Shown: positions 33,751 to 44,736 of the stretch, one piece after another
How positions within the stretch are numbered: the first letter of the stretch is position 1
Layout: every line of letters starts with the position of its first letter
DNA from: Psilocybe azurescens
Taxonomy: Eukaryota; Basidiomycota; Agaricomycetes; Agaricales; Agrocybaceae
Assembly (NCBI GenBank): GCA_023853785.1
Contig: JAJIRX010000526.1
Coordinates: forward strand, 1 to 56,984
Direction of reading: 5' to 3'
DNA: 56,984 nucleotides
Notes under the pieces: model-generated
The model's input: the letters and a program-made list of their open reading frames with translations, nothing else
Databases searched by the model: none
What the model was told of the DNA's origin: nothing
Translations under genes and position numbers: made by a program

Positions 33751-36127
33751 CTACTCCATCGTGCCCAACTCGACCGCCCTATCCATGATCTCCTCAAGGC
33801 TCCATCGCTCCTTGGCAGGGATACCATGCTTCAGATCCAACACATCTCCAATCTCCGTACACGCCTTCAGCACACAGTCCACGTCCTCCTTCGTATGCGC
33901 CGCGCTGACGCAGAACCGCACCCGGCCCGTCACCAGCGGCGTCGCAGGGTACCCCACGACGACGACGACGATCGGGGTCTGTCTGTCCTTCATCAGCCTG
34001 TGGAACATGTTCATCTTCCCCGGGTTGAACAGCAGCAGCGGCACAATGGGCGACGCGGGGTCTCCGTACGTGATGAACCCAAGCTTGATGAGCCCGTTGT
34101 GCAGGTACCGTGAGTTGAATGCGAGGCGACGGATACGTGACGAGCCTTCCTTCCCAGAGGCTAGAGCAGGGGGGAGGTTCACCCACGCAGGGATAGAAGA
34201 GAAGGGCGCGGGTCCGGGATGGTGATACTCCTCCTCCAACATAGGCGGCACCGAGCCTCTCGCAATACTCGTCGTCTCTGCCGGCAACTGCAGACCCATG
34301 ATACTCGCCATGCTCGAGATGACCTGCGTCAGCACAGGAGGTGCCATAGATTCAGCATAAGCACCCGAATGTCCATGCACGCGAAGGATGTCGATAAGAG
34401 TCTTGTTACCCGCGATGTATCCTCCAGCTGCACCGAACGACTTGGTGAATGTCCCCATGAGAAGATCAATACCCCTGGGGTCAACGCCAAAGTAATCTGC
34501 TACACCGCGACCGTGCGGGCCGAGAGCTCCGATAGAATGCGCTTCGTCGATGTACAGGTAGAACTTATACCGCAAAAGGTCGGCGACTTGCTCAATTTGG
34601 AAAGAGCTAACAGTTGACATACCTTGTACTTCTTTTTCAACTCCATAATAGCAGGAAGATTCACCAGTGTCCCCTCCATACTGTAGAGTCCTTCGACGAT
34701 AATCAAGATTTTCTTCCATGGTCGGTGCGTTTTCGGTTGGCCTTGACTGATCACCTCCTTCAAAAGGGCCTCCAAGTTCTTCATGTTGTTATGCTTGAAC
34801 ATGCGCACATGGGCACCGCTAATTCTCACACCGAATCGAATCGACGCGTGATTATACTCGTCGGAAATAACCAGACAGCCTTTGCCCACCAGAGCGGGAA
34901 TGTAGGTCGAGTTGGTAGCGAAACCCATTGAGCTGATCAGAGCATCTTCCGTGCCAACAAATTTCGCTACGAGAGCCTCGCCGATGGTGTGAAGATCACT
35001 AGTGCCCGCGTCAAGTCTCGATCCCAACGTCGACACGCCATATCGTTTAATAGATTCCTCGACAGCGTCAGCGCAAGGGCCTCGGGCTTGCGCAAATCCG
35101 AGGTAGTTGTAGGAGGAGATATTGAGAGCGCGTGTACGGGTGCCGGTAAGAGTTTGAGTGTGGTTGTAATCTGTGGAATAGCGGTCGAGAAGTAGGATAG
35201 TGCGGCCTGCTACCCCTGTGACGGGTTGCGAGAAACATTCATCCATGCGGGTCTTGAGCCGACGGGTATAAAAGAGTCAAAGTCAGAGTTAAGGGGAGCG
35301 TAGCCCTAAATAGACCATGCATTAGCACCGAAATCAGAAGTTTGAACAAATATAAAGCCTCCATCAAATGGGACGACGATGGAAAACGGGCAGAAAGGGC
35401 AAGACGAAAGGCGTGGCGCGAGGAAATAGAAGGCCCAGAAGCCCAGAAATGTCAAAAATATGTCGCGTAAATTGCTGCGATCACCGTCGGTCGCGGTGGA
35501 AAGGGAAAGAAGGCGGGTATAAAAATAGAATAGAATAGAGGGCACTCACACCGCCAGGCATCAAATGTCTATACTGCTTCGGATTCAGCCTCTTTCCAAT
35601 GAAATCCCTGACGTGACCGAGGATAATCAGAAGCAGATAGCTGATATAGGTAGATAGGAGGATGTAATATGGTGGGTCTTGTTGCACGTGTGCCGCAAGT
35701 GGAGTTCCAAGCTTGTGCTGGCTGGTAGCACGGAAACTTTCATCAGCACAATGGCCAAATTCAGTGTGCACCGTGTTGAAAACCTGCTCTGACGTCGGCG
35801 GTCGTAGGGGCAAAGCAGACCATCCTTGTTGGAGGCAAGGACGGGGTCGCTCATGTACTCGTGTTCGTGGAGAATGGTGTCCTCGGAGGAAGAAGTGATG
35901 GAGGAGGAAAGGGACAGAGCAGGCGTTGAGGTTGGCGACGCCGTAATAGCAGGACCGCTCCGCTTACGTGCAGAGGCGTCTGCTTCTGAGAGAGCGGAGA
36001 GGTAGGACGCTGCTGAGGCGGGAAGGGCACCAGCCGCGTTGGACGAACGCTTCTTGTTAAATATGGACGAAGACTTGGATGACTTTGCGAGAGCCATAGG
36101 GGAGGGCAGAGGAGAGTTAAAGGGCAT
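33751..36127 (-). CDS. LCB2: Serine palmitoyltransferase subunit 2 (LCB2), two homopolymer frameshifts
   Basis: PLP-dependent enzyme that condenses serine with palmitoyl-CoA, the first step of sphingolipid synthesis, at the ER with LCB1. Minus-strand exons: 36127-35550, 35305-34623 and 34563-33751. The N-terminal half has a Ser/Ala-rich leader, then TEFGHCADESF and a membrane helix (PYYILLSTYISYLLLIILGH) followed by NPKQYRHLMPGG. The catalytic part has SSYNYLGFA, GTSDLHTIGEALVAKFVGTE, DEAHSIGALGPHGRG and the PLP-lysine loop GTFTKSFGAAGGYI, the LCB2 signature. A 35-residue loop with EEEYHHPGPAPF precedes the final domain. The frame is lost at AAAA 35,270-35,273 and at GGGG 35,807-35,810 (plus-strand bases), each one base short. 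Because this gene is normally essential and single-copy, the breaks are probably assembly errors. Confidence 0.93.
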
Positions 36128-36344
36128 GACTAGACCCGCTCAAGGCAAATGGTTCGGATATTGAGAGGTCTATTATATGTTTCGTATAGGAACCGAGCCT
36201 CTTTCGCGCCCCTAAAGACTATGAAAGAGCTTCGTCGATGATTATTTTCGTGAGCGTCGTCGGTTGCGGAGGCGGTGGTGGGTGTGGTTGGAAAAGAAGG
36301 AGGGAGGGGATTAGAATTACATTTCAAAAAATCACTTGTCAACC

Positions 36345-38570
36345 GGATTCACGTAACCCTTTCGGTTTCGGCGCAGAGCTTCTTCGTGGCGTGGGAACTT
36401 TCCCTGTTTAACCCTTCCATCCTCTCCGATACCAACTCAAACCTGCCCGTTCCTTTGTTTCTTACCTTTGAGACTTTGTATCCACCATTCCATGCTTCAA
36501 GACATTTCTTGCCGCACTCGAATCCAGCGTTATGACTCCAATTCAGCTTCCATTTCCTGCTGGGTCATAGTCAACGCGGAGCAGGTCACAAGCACGCGAC
36601 CCGGCAGTGGCGCCCTTACTATTTACATTGAATACAATTTTCATTGCTTTTTTTTCTTGGTTGGCATCGAAACTTCTTCGTCACTGTGGCCGCTGCACTC
36701 TGTGCTGCCCTGGCCACTCTGGATGCGCTGCAGTCGATTTCCAGAAGGCGCAGCATAGCTCTCTCCGGATCGACATAAATGCTTATCAATATGAATGATT
36801 GGAAGTTACAACGGTCTCCATGCTGCTCATCGGAAAAGTTGGGGACGTGGCTCCTTGGGGTTTCCGTTGCTAGAAGATGGAAGGATCAACTCTGTGCAAA
36901 ACCGAATGACAAATACCGTACATGTTGTACTGAAGCCGAATGTCAATCAGTACTGGCTTATTTTTGTATGTAATCTTCTATTGTTTTGCGCTGCTAAAGA
37001 TTGTTCTGCATTGGATATCTCGATATCTAAACCCCTCGGTGAACATGTCATGGTTTTCGTTCGGCGTCTGGATATCGGCATGCCCTTTTTAACATTGGCT
37101 TTCATGAGGGACTACGCGCAAGAGACAAGGGTGACCTTACCTCTGGATCCTTTCCCAACGCATCTATCTGGATATCTTCAAGTGCTTTCTTCCTATTGCG
37201 CACACCTGGATACCCCTTCAAGCCAGTTCGTTCCACCAACACCACTACTAGCTCCTCTGGACAAATCAGGTATCACTGTCAGAACGCCAGTAGAGCAGCT
37301 TGATCGCAGTATTCCACTGCGCAGTGAACCGAATCAGGCTTTCGCAGTCGTTTGCCGCTGTTTCTCACTTGTTTAGATGACTATTCAGCACTATTGGGCA
37401 TTGGGGACCGCTGGGGGATCACTGCGGAACTGCGGCGTCAAAGGTGTATGTCTTCTCGTTGCTCGTCTAGATGTGCCTGCCTGACATCTGTATGACTGAT
37501 CTGGGTTAACAAATGCATGCTGCAAGCTCTACAGAATCAAATGCGCATAGTCAAGCAGACGGGGTCGTTATAAATCTATACAGTAGTAAGTATACTAATG
37601 TCTCTATCAACGCCCATTGGCTCGTGCATTTACACTTAGAACCGTGGAGTGCATGTCCACTTCAACGAGCAGTCGAAATCGGATCGACGGACATTCTGAG
37701 ATCCTAGTGAGGCTGCCTGAGTTGTTTCACTGTTGCTTCGGGCGCTTGGCCGGCTACAATGACGCAACGCAAAGCTTCCTAGTCAGTCCCTGTGCTGTCT
37801 CACACACGCACTCGTCAAGAAAGACTTGACGGAGAAACTATATCATCGGCTGTCTATGTGTCAAAACTCTTACTCCCTCATTATACCCCGGCAAACAAAT
37901 CTACGAAGGAACACCATGCAATGCCTCGGTGCATAGGGCCTCAAACACCGACCGTCTGCACGGAACAGCAAGCGTTGACTGGTCTAGACAAGGCGTGTAT
38001 CTTACATACCTCTAAAATGGGCTGAGGATGGCCTCTTTGGTTTCTCAGCCACTCTGTCCTCGACAGTCTGAGAGAGGTTAAGCTGCAGGTGTATCGCCGC
38101 GTCAAGCATGGCCTATCCGTGGGAGCATCAACGATTGTGGTGAGTACACTTTATTCGACTTAAGTATTTATCAGCCGCATTTCAAAGTCAGGGATTCAAC
38201 TAATCACTGCAAAGATAGGCAAAGTTGCTCAGTGGATTGCGAACGGTGAGTGTCTGTGCAACCTTTCGCAGGCCCAGCTCACCTCCAAGATATCGCATGG
38301 GGCCGAGGTGGTTAATGACCACGACACCATCCCAGAACTCAGTCTAACCCTTCCGCTGACATACCAAGGTCTATTATATACCATCGGACTTTGGAGTAGA
38401 TATCGCCCAGGGATTGATCTCAGTTGACGGGGCGGCCACCGAAACTAATATTGCAGAGGACGAATGCCCCGTGTTCGATGAGTTACTGAGTTTAGTACAG
38501 CTGTGGGCACGCAATCTAAACATGTTTGCCTGAGCGTGGAGTTCAAATATGTGGCTCAAACATCGCATTT
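36345..38570. other. No gene supported
   Basis: The left edge is the LCB2 upstream region. The longest plus frame (36,795-37,376, 193 codons) has no motif, no introns and uneven composition. Near 38,060-38,260 short frames (KHGLSVGAST, then KVAQWIANG, separated by an intron-like gap) and 38,395-38,537 (GVDIAQGLISVDGAATETN) look faintly protein-like, but I cannot assign them. Confidence 0.35.
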
Positions 38571-38763
38571 CAACGCGTCTTCATAGCTTTCAAGCTTGAG
38601 ACTAAGGCCGAGGGAAACCAATTAGCGTCGAGAAGTCAATACAAAGATTTGGCACCCTTGGATTCATCATTGAGGAGCGAAAAAGTAAAGACTGTAAAGG
38701 GGATTAGAGGTTAAAGTTGAGATGTTGGTAAAATGCTGCATGGAATAACCCAAGGCTCACCGA

Positions 38764-39127
38764 TCAAACAAAGGATACTGTGACCTCAATTTTACCTTTC
38801 AAGGCCCCATATCCGACACTCACACCACCAGGAGTCGTAGTATCAGCTTTCTTGACACTGATAGTCAAAAAACGGCTGAATTGTCGGTGTCGTTGTTCCG
38901 AACGACATAATCAAAGGCTTGTGTTTGAGCCGGTGTATGCTCATTAGGCAAGATCTTTAGATAACCAGTCGGTGTCTGCAGGTAAACATTTTGAGCCGTG
39001 TAGTTTGCGACTGTAAAACCTGCGGAGGGATCGAAGCTAGAACCTAAAGATGGGGCACGATCAACCACAATGGAGGAGAAAGCATAAGGTCAGGCCCATT
39101 ACGTTCACCGCCACCAGTGCTAGTCAT
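38764..39127 (-). CDS. Small tandem-family protein, copy 1 (~99 aa), one homopolymer frameshift
   Basis: A tiny first exon (39127-39109, MTSTGGG) and a second (39043-38764), separated by a 65 nt intron (GTGAAC..TCTTTAG). The core reads GFTVANYTAQNVYLQTPTGY then EHTPAQTQAFDYVVRNNDTD, which suggests a compact beta-rich domain. An A run at 38,867-38,872 (T in the gene) is one base short, stopping the frame at AVF; beyond it the same protein goes on through KKADTTTPGGVSVGYGALKG to a stop at 38,764. No signal peptide. I do not recognise the family; its two neighbours at 39,616 and 42,761 are clear paralogues. Confidence 0.7.
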
Positions 39128-39270
39128 TGTAGTTGAGGTCTATAAGGGATCAGGAAGGTCAGAAGAGCGAATGAGTAGCAAACAGTTAAGTGCAAACATT
39201 TGATTAGGAAAGTGGGATCAAATGTGTATCTCGGGGGTTGGGATTTGGGGTTCGCTGCAAGTCCCTTGGC

Positions 39271-39280
39271 CCTATATATG
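39271..39280 (-). promoter_or_regulatory. TATA-like element of small-family copy 1
   Basis: CATATATAGG on the minus strand, about 145 bp upstream of the ATG. The surrounding 20 bp (ACACATATATAGGGCCAAGG) resembles that upstream of copy 2 at nearly the same distance. Confidence 0.5.
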
Positions 39281-39428
39281 TGTTTTGGCTTCTGTATCAG
39301 CCTGTCAATGCGTGGAAATATTCCCTCGGACATTCTTGGCTTTTTTTTTAGTGTTCGTAGACATATCCACACAGGGTCATTAAACTGTCTTCTCAATACA
39401 AAGAGGTGGCAAACTTGGATTCATCAAA

Positions 39429-39436
<8 letters not shown>

Positions 39437-39458
<22 letters not shown>
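39437..39458. repeat. Poly(T) tract of about 21 bp
   Basis: Uninterrupted T run in the downstream flank of small-family copy 2. Copy 3 has only a short T run at the same place (42,602). Confidence 0.85.
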
Positions 39459-39459
<1 letters not shown>

Positions 39460-39615
39460 CATTGGGGCAAAAGGTAAAGACTGATGTAGAGAAATTTCAC
39501 AGCTTTGAGTTGGGATTCGCAGAACAGATGGAAAATAGCAGTTGTAATGGCCCTGGCCTGAGACGTTCAGTGGATGTTTGTAAAACGTTGTAGGACATAA
39601 AATGCAGCTCACCAA

Positions 39616-39972
39616 TCATGCGAAGGCGATGTTAACACCGATATTGCCCCTCAAAGTTCCAGATACAACGTGTGCACGCTACCATCAGCCGGACTGACAT
39701 TGACGCTCAAATAAACGGCTGCATTGGTGGTGTCGTTGTTCCTGACAGCATAGTTGTAGTAGGCTGTCTGAGCCGATGAAGACTGGCCGGGCAAAATGGT
39801 CGAAAATGCAGAAGCCGAAGTCTGCAGATAAATGTTCTGAGAAGTGTTGTTCGCGACTGTAAAGCCATTGTTGGTGTCGAAACCAGAAAGAACTTGGTGA
39901 CCTAAACATAGATGACTAGTCAAGCACAGTCTAAGACCAAATGTGGGGCCAGGCCCATTTACCTGGAGACAT
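39616..39972 (-). CDS. Small tandem-family protein, copy 2 (~98 aa), one frameshift near the end
   Basis: Exon 1 is ten bases (39972-39963, ATGTCTCCAG), then an intron 39962-39902 and exon 2 39901-39616. Core: GFDTNNGFTVANNTSQNIYL, then PGQSSSAQTAYYNYAVRNND and AAVYLSVNVSPADG. In the present frame it stops near 39,651 after HTLYLEL, but the next frame carries the family ending (VVSGTLRGNIGVNIAFA) to a stop at 39,616, so one base is probably missing near 39,675. Asn-rich beta-strand pattern, no signal peptide, no Cys. Function unknown. Confidence 0.72.
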
Positions 39973-40110
39973 TGTGTTTGAGATCTATACGAGAGCAAGA
40001 AGGTCAGAAGGGTCAATAAACAGATAATAGTTGAGTACGTTTACTTGGAAAAGTGGGGCAAAAAATGTTCTCTGAGGCTTGAGATGACTGATCGCCCGGA
40101 GGCCCTTGCC

Positions 40111-40120
40111 CCTTTATATG
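40111..40120 (-). promoter_or_regulatory. TATA-like element of small-family copy 2
   Basis: CATATAAAGG on the minus strand, about 140 bp upstream of the ATG at 39,972, with GGGCAAGGGCC next to it as in copy 1. Confidence 0.5.
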
Positions 40121-40179
40121 TTTTGGTTGTCCATTTGTTGAGCATGGAAAACATATACGAGCAACCGGGTGAGCAGAAG

Positions 40180-42470
40180 ACATGGATATTCAAAAAAATG
40201 GCGTCAGATGGTCAAATCTAATCTTTGCTGGTGGTTCCGACAGACACGTCCATTAATCCTGTCAATCTATCTTTGACAGACAATGGAACTCGGAACTCTG
40301 CTCCCCGGTGTTGCTTACTTGCTATTGACAGGTTTCTGCAATCCATTGTTTCTTCCGTAGTTCTCACAGTCATTTACATTTTCCTTCAAGCTAATAGCAA
40401 TGACTGAAACTCAATTGTACATAGCTTGGCCCTTGCCTTGTTCTACCCCTAATTCATCTCCTCGCACCATGCTCGATCATTACCTGACTGATCCCTTACA
40501 TGATCGCCGTCTTGTCGCCTTCACGCCGGTTCACTTCCGTCCACCTTCGCTCATTATCTTTTTGTCTTTTATCACATCGCACGAAGGCCATTCATTCCAA
40601 ATCCTAGCATACTTCTAGAAGAATTAAACCTCTGCTCGCTGTCGATGGTGGCGTCACGCTGAGACTCAAATCACGGAAAAGAATTTCCCAGCTTCGTCTT
40701 CGTGGACATTTCGTTTATCGATGAAAAACACGAAAGGCCGATATACGGCTGGAAGAGAGCCTCGTGGCTGAGGTCTACTCCTATTAATATTTCGCCCAAA
40801 TTTCTTCACTTTTCATTGTACAGTTCTTTCTCGGGTAGCTCTTGGCAAACCAATTTTAAACAGTGTATTCTACAGAATCTCCCTCCCTTTATATCTGAAT
40901 ATAAGGGTTATCTCACTGTCGCAATGGCTGAATTCAAAGTGCGATCCAACTGCTCAAATAAGTAGGAGTATCTCAAATTCCCAAAGGGACATTCGCAATT
41001 TAGATTGGTTGTACAGCGTGGGCAAAACATATGTTTGGATCAGGCATTAGGAACCTCCGTGGTTTATTCTAGGTTACATTCACATGTTATCAGATGCTAT
41101 CATCTTTCGCCGGTCAGCGTTCAGAGGTCTTCACGCACCGGCGCACCGGCGGCACTCTCATGATCAGGGCTGGATCAGGCTGGGATTTTTGGCGAAACAA
41201 GATTTCCATCCCAAATCAAAGAAACTCGGAAAGTTTCGGTCCTCTTACCTAGCTTGTGAGTAGACTCGAACCCAGTCTACGTTGGTAAGATATCTCGGTA
41301 TCACCTCCTTTTGTGTAGCAGCCAAGAAAAATATAAATGTTTGAAATCGGGGTGGGCACAGTCCAAATCTTCCCAAACCGTCCGGGTCGGGACTACTCTG
41401 AGAGCGATTCGTGTCAATTAACTCTTATACTATCACTTTATATCTTAACGGTTCAGAATTGCGGAATTTACTCGACTGAGCTGATTTTTTGAGACCCTCT
41501 GGTACATTCAGAATACATGTCTCCATTAGTCGTAATGTACAAATAGAGGTTGTTTTCGAAGTTTATTCCAAGGTTTTAGTAAGCAATAAATGACTCTGAA
41601 GCGGAGTTTTGCAGTGCCAAGCGTCACTTACATTTCTCTGCGATTTTCTGTCAGCTCCATGGCCTCATTGTTCCTTCCTTTGCTCTCTCAGCTCGTACAC
41701 ACTGGTCGTGTACCTTGAGGCGGTGTCCAACAACATGCTGAGTCTCGGAGTCCAAGTTCCTCCAGATGCTTGAGTTCAGAGGTATTCCCACTCGCCCGCA
41801 CTCCCACCCATTTCCGTTCACCATGAGATATTCACTAGTACTTATTCGCTCACTCACAGGGTAGTTTCTTTCCTTCTGTCTGCACAGAACCATTTATTAC
41901 CTTTTCCACCTCTTTGGGAACCCAAAATTGTACATATATTGATTTTACGAATAGTTACTACACTTTATACACTAGCTTTGTTTCTATCATATGATTGTTC
42001 CTTTTCAAGACTAACAGGGATATAGCTATTGAGGGTACGTAAACGACACTTAGCGGAAGTCTCGATTTGCATAATGATCAAAGCAAACAGACACGCAAAG
42101 CACGAGTCATAAATATTAGGCCGAGGGCGCTAATCAGCCTCGGGCATCGGCTAAAATCAAATCCTCTTGAACCATTACAGAGACTACGAAGGTTGCACAC
42201 GCAGGACGACATGGGACATCATGAAGTATGGGTAATAGAAGTAGCGCAGAAATAGAGGCAGCATTCAATGCCTTCTCTGGTTTCAGTGACCAGTAAGAAG
42301 CGGGGGAAGAGGGACATATATTGCTCCCTCGTCCTCAGCACCGCCCATATCATTTTGTTATTCTACTGAGAACGAGAGGAGTGCGCGTGAGTGTAAACCA
42401 TGTACCAGGGGTCAATGGTGTCATTGGGCGGTGTGGACTTTGGAGGGTAAAGTAATATATAACTCAAAGC
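40180..42470. other. No gene supported
   Basis: Only short, motif-free frames on both strands (the longest, 40,702-40,965 and 41,651-41,893, look random). No shared sequence with the flanking tandem copies was seen. Confidence 0.4.
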
Positions 42471-42760
42471 AATCGCGTTTTCAACGTGTATTCACTGCTT
42501 TTGATCTTTCGTGACGCTGAGACCGAGTGTCGACAACTTAAAAAATGCAAATGATCGTGTCAATACAAAGAGGTGGCAGACTTGGATTCATCAAAGTTGA
42601 CTTTTTTACATTGTGGGCCATAACAGTAAAGATCGTGGTAAAATATTTAATGCTTTTGAGTTTGGATGCACAGAGTAAAAGGAAAATTGAAGTTGTTATG
42701 GCACTAGAAACTTAAGTGTTAGTATTGAAATGTAACAGGAATTAATGTGAAGCTCACCAA

Positions 42761-43104
42761 TCATGCGAGGGTGATGTTAACACCGATACTGCCCCTCAAA
42801 GTTCCAGAGACAATGTTCACACCACCATCAGCCGCTGACATTGATGCTCAAATAAACAGGTGCATTGGTGGTGTTGTTGTTCCTGACAGCATAGCTGAAG
42901 TAGGCTGTCTGAGCTGATGTAGACTTGCTGGGTAAAATGGTCGAAAATGCAGAAGCCAAAGTCTGCAGATAAATGTTTTGAGAGGTGTTGTTCATGACTG
43001 TAAAGCCATTGTTGGTGTCAAAACCAGCAAGAACTTGGTGACCTAAACATAGATAACTAGTCAAGCTCATTCTAGGACTAGACATGGGGCCAGGCCCATT
43101 TACC
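42761..43104 (-). pseudogene. Small tandem-family copy 3, start lost and frame broken
   Basis: The intron (43,091-43,043 region, GTAAATGGGCCTGGCCCC..TTTAG) and exon 2 closely match copy 2 (GFDTNNGFTVMNNTSQNIYL). The ten-base first exon of copy 2 (ACAATGTCTCCAG context) is here ACACTATCCAG, so the ATG is gone. Two bases are missing near 42,832 relative to copy 2, ending the frame at SINVSG; the family ending SGTLRGSIGVNITLA follows in another frame. Sequence similarity to copy 2 stops abruptly at about 43,105, where AT-rich repeat-like DNA begins. Confidence 0.75.
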
Positions 43105-44190
43105 TGGATAGTGTTGCTGTGGTCCAGTTCAGTCCGGTTCTTAGCATGATTTTGCTGAATGCTGAACTGGACTTTGCATTTGGTTCAGTGATTTTTCTGA
43201 ACTCTGAAGTAGACCCCCATTCAGGTTTGGACATGTTTGAACCATTTCAAATTGTGGTGGCCAAAAAATACTTACAAATTGCAATATACACAAGGTTCCA
43301 CTCTTTTCCATGGAAAAATTGATATTTTGAAGGCTCTAGTGTACTCTCAGAGCTTTGCCTACCAAATCACAGATATTTTGGACAAGTCACTTGTTCAGGT
43401 GTCATGAGAATACTTTCAGTGAAGACTTCAAGTCTCTGGGGATCTCGAATGACCTGCTGCAGTGCTATTTCCCCATCAAAGAAAGCATTTTGGCTCCTCT
43501 CCTCTTGTCCAAGGTAGATAATTTGCACAAAAATATAGAAAATTTACCCACCTACTGCCTTCAGTTTGGAGGTCTTTACAGTCCCCCATATTGTCTGACC
43601 GGAATCTGCTGGACTTCCATTGGACTTGGTGTAACCAGAACACCATTCTTTTGGTGCAAATTTGGTGAAAATTTCTGCTCACTTTCCAGTGACAGTCCGC
43701 CCACTTTCTGGTTGGATAATTAATCCAACGGACTGTCCAAGTGGACTGTCCAATGGAAAGCAGTGGAAAATGTCTATTTAGTCCATTGGAGCTGACAAGA
43801 ATGGTCGGACAGGCAATGGAAGTCCAACAGACATCCAATGGATACAAGCAAACCATCAGCAATAGAGTTATTCTTATTATTAATAATTTTAAAAATTGAA
43901 TTGAGATTTAAGACTTAATACTCAGCATTGTATACCTTATTGGAATACCTGATACCAAGGTAATTAGGTAATAGAATGGAATTGTTACATTCAGAGGGCT
44001 GCATGGTAATGCCCTGACCTGGCTTTTGCATTTTGTTCAGCTCACAGGGGTAACATTTGGCCTGGCATTTTGTTTATTTGATCTGGGCGGTGTGTTAAAA
44101 TTCATGTGACCAAAATGTTGAACAATTGATGGTTCATTTGTTTTCTTCCCACCCTTCATTCTTTCCCCCTGCTGTCCAACCATTCCATAC
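43105..44190. other. Repeat-like AT-rich DNA; possible small MITE
   Basis: No gene. Near-identical inverted strings occur at about 43,606-43,625 (TCTGCTGGACTTCCATT) and, complemented, 43,818-43,838 (TCTGTTGGACTTCCATT), with further TGGACT/AGTCCA pairs between them, suggesting a decayed inverted-repeat element of about 240 bp. Confidence 0.4.
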
Positions 44191-44194
44191 ATAT

Positions 44195-44736
44195 ATGGCT
44201 GAGGCACCCCCAGATCCAATTAGTAGCACAAGCCCACCCTATGACTGTACTCCTCAACACGGTACCAGAACAGAACCACATCCTCATCTCCCCTCCTGGT
44301 GGCTTTGACACCATTCAGGGCCTCTCCCCACGTGACAGCTGCCAGCACATTGCTCAGACAAGTCTGGACTACTGTGAGACTGTTGAGGGCCCCAAAGTTC
44401 TCCTCCTCATCTCAGGCAACAACCCAACCTCAGACTCCTTTGCCAAAGTCCAGATGATAGAGGCAGCACTCAAACCCTTCTGTGCCAGTGAGGACCTAGC
44501 CATTTTCCCACCCCACTATGTCCCTCCTAAGGTAGGTCCACCCCACCCCAAGTCAAAGCCTGTACCTGGCCCCAATCCAGACCGCCCTCTGTTCCCCTTT
44601 CTAGTGAGTGGCATCCTCAAAGAGGACAAAACCACTGTACTTGACATAAGGGTTTTTAACACACCTTCCGGCACATTCTTCGCTGTCAACTATGACACCT
44701 TTGTTATGGAATACATCGTCACAGTTGGCAATATTG
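44195..44736 (+). CDS. Unknown, probably transposon-encoded ORF fragment
   Basis: A coding-like frame from ATG 44,195 (MAEAPPDPISSTSPPYD) shifts once near 44,245 and continues as LLNTVPEQNHILISPPGGFD, LLLISGNNPTSDSFAK, a Pro-rich stretch and VLDIRVFNTPSGTFF. It ends exactly where a solo LTR begins at 44,737, so the true C-terminus is lost. I do not recognise the family; a LINE ORF1 or another transposon protein is my guess from the surroundings. Confidence 0.4.

Larger units (their letters stand above)
38571..43105. repeat. Three-copy tandem segmental duplication carrying a small gene
   Basis: Copies at about 38,571-39,310, 39,395-40,170 and 42,479-43,105. Shared landmarks downstream of each gene (to its left) include CAATACAAAGAG/ATTTGG and TTGGATTCATCA at 38,636, 39,399 and 42,562. 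TTCAACGCGTCTTCA-like sequence is at 38,572 and 42,479. The small gene and, for copies one and two, a TATA element about 140 bp upstream are also shared. The second-third interval (40.2-42.5 kb) is unrelated. Confidence 0.75.

Noticed and set aside
34500..35246. LCB2 region considered as 5-aminolevulinate synthase or another alpha-oxoamine synthase
   Set aside because: The GTFTKSFGAAGGYI lysine loop, the N-terminal membrane helix and TEFGHC block are specific to LCB2.
36795..37376. 193-codon plus-strand open frame
   Set aside because: No motif, no introns in an intron-rich genome, uneven composition; likely chance.
38060..38540. Scraps (KHGLSVGAST, KVAQWIANG, GVDIAQGLISVDGAATETN) faintly like fungal Hsp70-12-type ATPases
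   Set aside because: Too short and in different frames, and the ATPase phosphate loops are absent.
41250..41285. Hairpin with a GTTCGAGTC-like loop on the minus strand, resembling a tRNA T-arm
   Set aside because: The loop is nine bases, not seven, and no acceptor, D or anticodon arms fit at proper distances; not a tRNA gene.
43119..43723. Open frames at the start of the AT-rich block
   Set aside because: They overlap an inverted-repeat, TGGACT-rich stretch and show no protein-like pattern.
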